Origin: Sceloporus undulatus | Taxonomy: Eukaryota > Chordata > Lepidosauria > Squamata > Phrynosomatidae | DNA length: 64,000 nucleotides | Reading direction: 5' to 3' | Assembly (NCBI RefSeq): GCF_019175285.1 | Contig: NC_056525.1 | Span: 119,830,801 to 119,894,800, forward strand | Shown: in pieces, positions 60,974-64,000 of the stretch | How positions within the stretch are numbered: position 1 is the first letter of the stretch | Layout of the letters: each line of letters opens with the position of its first letter | Position numbers and translations under genes: made by a program | The notes under the pieces: model-generated | What the model was told of the DNA's origin: nothing | The model's input: only the letters and a program-made list of their open reading frames with translations | Database searches by the model: none

Positions 60974-62665
60974 AACTATGCCATCTTAACTCCTTGGGAG
61001 AAAGATGATTAAGGTATAAAGAACAACAACAAAAGACACTTCCCAAACTAGTACCTTCTGGGGTTTTGGATTAAAATTCCCACCATACTCACAGAAGCCA
61101 AAAGGAATCGCGGCTGTGATGATGGCAGTTATCATCCATAACATCTGGAGGGAATTGATTATGGAAGTCTCTTCTTAAGCATTCTGAAATCAATGAACTA
61201 TTTCCCTCTAACACTCACCCCAATTTGAAACAGTACATATATTTTTAGATCCACGTGATTTGAAATACAAATATTCTGTCCCTGCAGTCTTAAAGGAGAA
61301 CATAGTCACAGTCTTTGAAAGTTGCATCTTGAAAGCTCAAAGAAATGCTTAAATACATGTATATGCAGGCACAGTTGTGGCATCTTTGGTCCTGTCAGCA
61401 GTACACATACATGGATCAAATGGAGTTCCAACACAGCAGGCCCCTTGCTTCCCTTCAACACAATTTTCAGCAGTTAAGAACTGTAATCATTCCCATGTTC
61501 CTACCGGCATAGAGTATGTACTCCACAATACCCCTTTATTAGCTGCTTCATTGTTTTAAAATGACAGATTAATAAACAAACTGACACCACAGGAATACAG
61601 GAGTTCTCTGGGCAAAATGACTCTTTTGTACAGCTATAAAGTCTTCCACAGTGTGAGGCTGGGGAGAGTAGGGTGTCTCTAAGGCAACACAGCTGTCTTC
61701 TATAACTGCAGTAACGTTTAACAACAGGATTGCATTTCCTAACTGTCATTCCAAAGGAAGCAAAGGAAGAAGGAGAAGTGGCCTGTTGCGGTGAGTGCAA
61801 CTGTGCCAGACAGTTTCTCCAGTAGCTATTGCAGAAGGGACTGGAAGACACAGTGGCTCTTTTCATAAACGTCTCTCCAAAGCAATAATGAAGTGGCTGG
61901 CTCCTAGAGGAGGTCTGACATCTGTCTTCTTCCATTCCCAGAAAAGGCGGAATAAAAATGCACATCAGTGTGCAAGCATGCACACTCAACACTCATATGC
62001 AAAGTGTTAACTTTCATTTCTGGCAAAGAAAATAATGAATCTATCACCATAATACCATGCCAGCCAAACAGTTGTATGACGCACAAAAACGCCACGCTTT
62101 CCCTTCAAGTCATAAACCCTACACTGGTTTATCATGGCATTTGCATGACTTGGCTTATGCTGATGTAAAACTTATGAGATGAAACCTATTTCATAAGCAG
62201 GATGACAAACAGTGATGTTAAATTTGCATTTTAAAAGGCAGCTGCAGCTTTGTTGCAATGAACACGTCTTGGGACTGATGATCATGTAAAACAGGCAATC
62301 CTTCAACATGCACGGACAGCAACATTACAACTGGAAACTGGAACCGCAAATTATTTCTCCTTCCCTGCCGCAGCCTACTTAGTGCTCTTAAAGCATGCCC
62401 CAGACAGCTGGAGAATCTTCTAGGGCACTTCGCAGAGGCTGCAGGGGCAAGGAAAGGACAAGTCTGATTTAAGCAGGTGAACAGACCTGGGTGGGTGGAT
62501 TGCAGCCCACTAGATCACAGATAGGCAAAGTGAGGCCAGCAGGAAGCCCGTGGATCTCACTTTTTTGGCACCTACCCTGCTAGTCCCCCAACCACATCAA
62601 GAAGACCTGGAGCACTTTCCTGGCTGAGTTTTGGGTATTTTTACCTGAAAACCATAGGGAGATGC
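60974..62665. other. Intergenic sequence; long minus-strand frame without support
   Basis: The minus-strand frame at 61992-61501 (163 codons, Cys-rich, MLSVHACTLMCIFIPPFLGM at its start) shows no domain, and no exon borders or neighbours support it. 61040-61150 has scraps of a palindromic MITE. Otherwise unassigned. Confidence 0.35.
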
Positions 62666-62673
62666 CCCAAATC

Positions 62674-62680
62674 ACACACA

Positions 62681-62725
<45 letters not shown>
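62674..62725 (+). repeat. (CA)n(GA)n compound microsatellite
   Basis: About a dozen CA units run into about a dozen GA units, the same compound form as at 8961-9011. Confidence 0.9.
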
Positions 62726-63004
62726 TGTTCAAAGAGCAATTCCACAGAACCCCCCACTACCTCTATCTTCAATAAAGTCCTTCTCAAAATGGTGACAGGA
62801 AGTGATACAATGTCACTTCTTGTTGCCATTTTTGGAGAGGTTTGGTAGAACAGAGATATTTGGTCCCTGGCTCCTGTTCACTTCTCATCAGTTCTATAGA
62901 TGTTTCTTCATCATTTGCTTAACTGGCAAGGGCTGATGGGATGTGCAGCTGAAAATCAACTGGAGGGCCCATGCATGGCATGAATGATGGTGTATCTTCA
63001 TTTC
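62726..63004. other. Intergenic sequence, nothing recognised
   Basis: CTGAAAATCAACTGGAGGGC near 62951 may be a MITE scrap. Confidence 0.3.
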
Positions 63005-64000
63005 TGTTGTTCAACTTGTTAACTGCCCTTGAGTAGACCTCAACTCATGGTGGCCCTATTGGTGAGACATTTCCAAGATCCCCTTGTCCTCCACTGCTCT
63101 GCTCAGTTCCTGCAGGCTCAGGCCTGTAGCCTCCCTGATAGAGTCTAACTGTCTGCCATGTAGTCTTCCTCTCTTTCTACTGCCTTCTACCTTTCCTAGC
63201 ATCGTCTTTTCCATTGATTCATGCCTTCACAATGTGGCCAAAGTACAATAGCCCCAATTTAGCCATCCTGGTTTCCAGGGAGAGTTCAGGCTTGATCTGC
63301 TCAAGAATCCAATTGTTTGTCTTCCTGGCTGTCTACAGTATCTTCACAGCACACCTCTCCAGCATCACATCTCAAATGAGTTTATTTTCATTCTATCGGC
63401 TTTCTTCACTGTCCAGTTCTCACATCCATACATGGTAATGGGAGATACAAGGGCTTGAATGATAGACACTTTAGTGTTCAGAATTATATCTTTACACTTT
63501 AGGATCTTGTCCACTTCTTTCATTACTGTCCTTCCCAATCCTAGTTGTCTTATTATTTCTTGACTGCAGTTGCCATTCCAGTCAATATTTGATCCAAGGT
63601 ACAGGAACTCTGACAATTTCAATTTTCTCATGATCTAGGATGAATTCTTGTAGATCTTCTATGGTCATTACTTTTGCTTTCTTAATGTTCAACAGTAAGC
63701 CTACCTTCGTACTTTCCTCCTTGACCTTCTTCAGCAATTGCTCCAGGTCTATGTTGGTTTGTGCTAGTATTATTTTATCATCTGCATCTCTTATATTGTT
63801 GATGTACCTTACTCCAATCTTCACTCCTCATGCCTGAGTCTAATCCTGCTCTGGGTGTGATATTTGCTGCATGCAAGGGTGATAGGCTCCAGCCTTGCTT
63901 GACCCTTTGCCAGTTGGGTGGAACCATTCTATCTCTCTGTATTCAGTTCTGAGGGAAGCCTCTCCTCCTGAGTACAGGTTACACAACAGGACAATCAAAT
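63005..64000 (-). mobile_element. BovB (RTE) LINE, runs off the window end
   Basis: The 3' end (CAACTTGTTAACTGCCCTTG on the + strand) lies at about 63005. Going up, the minus strand encodes YLGSNIDWNGNCSQEIIRQL, GLGRTVMKEVDKILKCKDII and MYGCENWTVKKADRMKINSF (63631-63365), then VRYINNIRDADDKIILAQTN and [20 protein letters not shown] (63824-63640). This is the best-preserved BovB copy here, with two long open blocks. The upstream part lies outside the window. Confidence 0.85.

Noticed and set aside
61501-61992. 163-codon minus-strand frame as a gene
   Set aside because: No recognised domain, no exon borders, no partner exons. Kept only as a note on an unassigned stretch.
58541-64000. C1orf21 coding exon on the minus strand
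   Set aside because: No sequence encoding the expected C-terminus (GRDYCSEEEDIT-like) was found.

Overview
The window is nuclear DNA of a vertebrate, almost certainly a squamate reptile (lizard or snake). It has one large, finely split gene with GT-AG introns. The repeats are BovB/RTE LINEs, tRNA-headed SINEs with a BovB-like tail, a Penelope-like remnant, CR1/L2-type LINE ends, MIR, and many short palindromic DNA transposons. No genus can be assigned from sequence alone.

Region 1, 1 to about 36.7 kb: most of EDEM3 (ER degradation-enhancing alpha-mannosidase-like protein 3) on the + strand. Eighteen coding exons from 4080 to 33463 join in frame to 854 residues. They start at the codon for the Glu of EHAYPADE, so the N-terminal exons (signal peptide and first helix) lie upstream of the window. 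The order is a GH47 mannosidase domain, a linker, a protease-associated (PA) domain, an acidic tail and a C-terminal KDEL. The 3' UTR is about 3.2 kb and ends at an AATAAA at 36644. A 48-nt in-frame exon-like segment with canonical splice signals sits at 29973-30020 and looks like an optional exon. Introns hold nested transposons, chiefly BovB copies at 13.4-15.3 kb (+) and 17.1-18.6 kb (-), each interrupted by DNA transposons.

Region 2, 36.7 to about 48.7 kb: repeat-rich intergenic DNA. It holds a broken LTR element (39.4-43.0 kb) whose LTR ends carry copies of its tRNA-Leu-type primer-binding motif, an orphan CpG-rich block (43.8-44.1 kb), a decayed RBBP6-like RING-finger segment (44.16-44.36 kb, - strand), an array of about 18 copies of an ~84-bp unit (44.63-46.14 kb), a CR1 fragment, and a BovB copy split by a TA-flanked MITE.

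Region 3, 48.7 to 64 kb: mostly unassigned intergenic sequence with a GC-rich DNA element (53.5-54.0 kb) and BovB copies at 59.6-60.96 kb (+) and 63.0-64.0 kb (-, running off the end). The 55.3-58.5 kb stretch is nearly free of recognisable repeats, has a minus-strand AATAAA at its left edge and an exon-like open segment on the + strand at 55980-56212. In other vertebrates the gene facing the 3' end of EDEM3 is C1orf21, so a convergent 3' UTR is one explanation, but no coding exon of that gene was found here.
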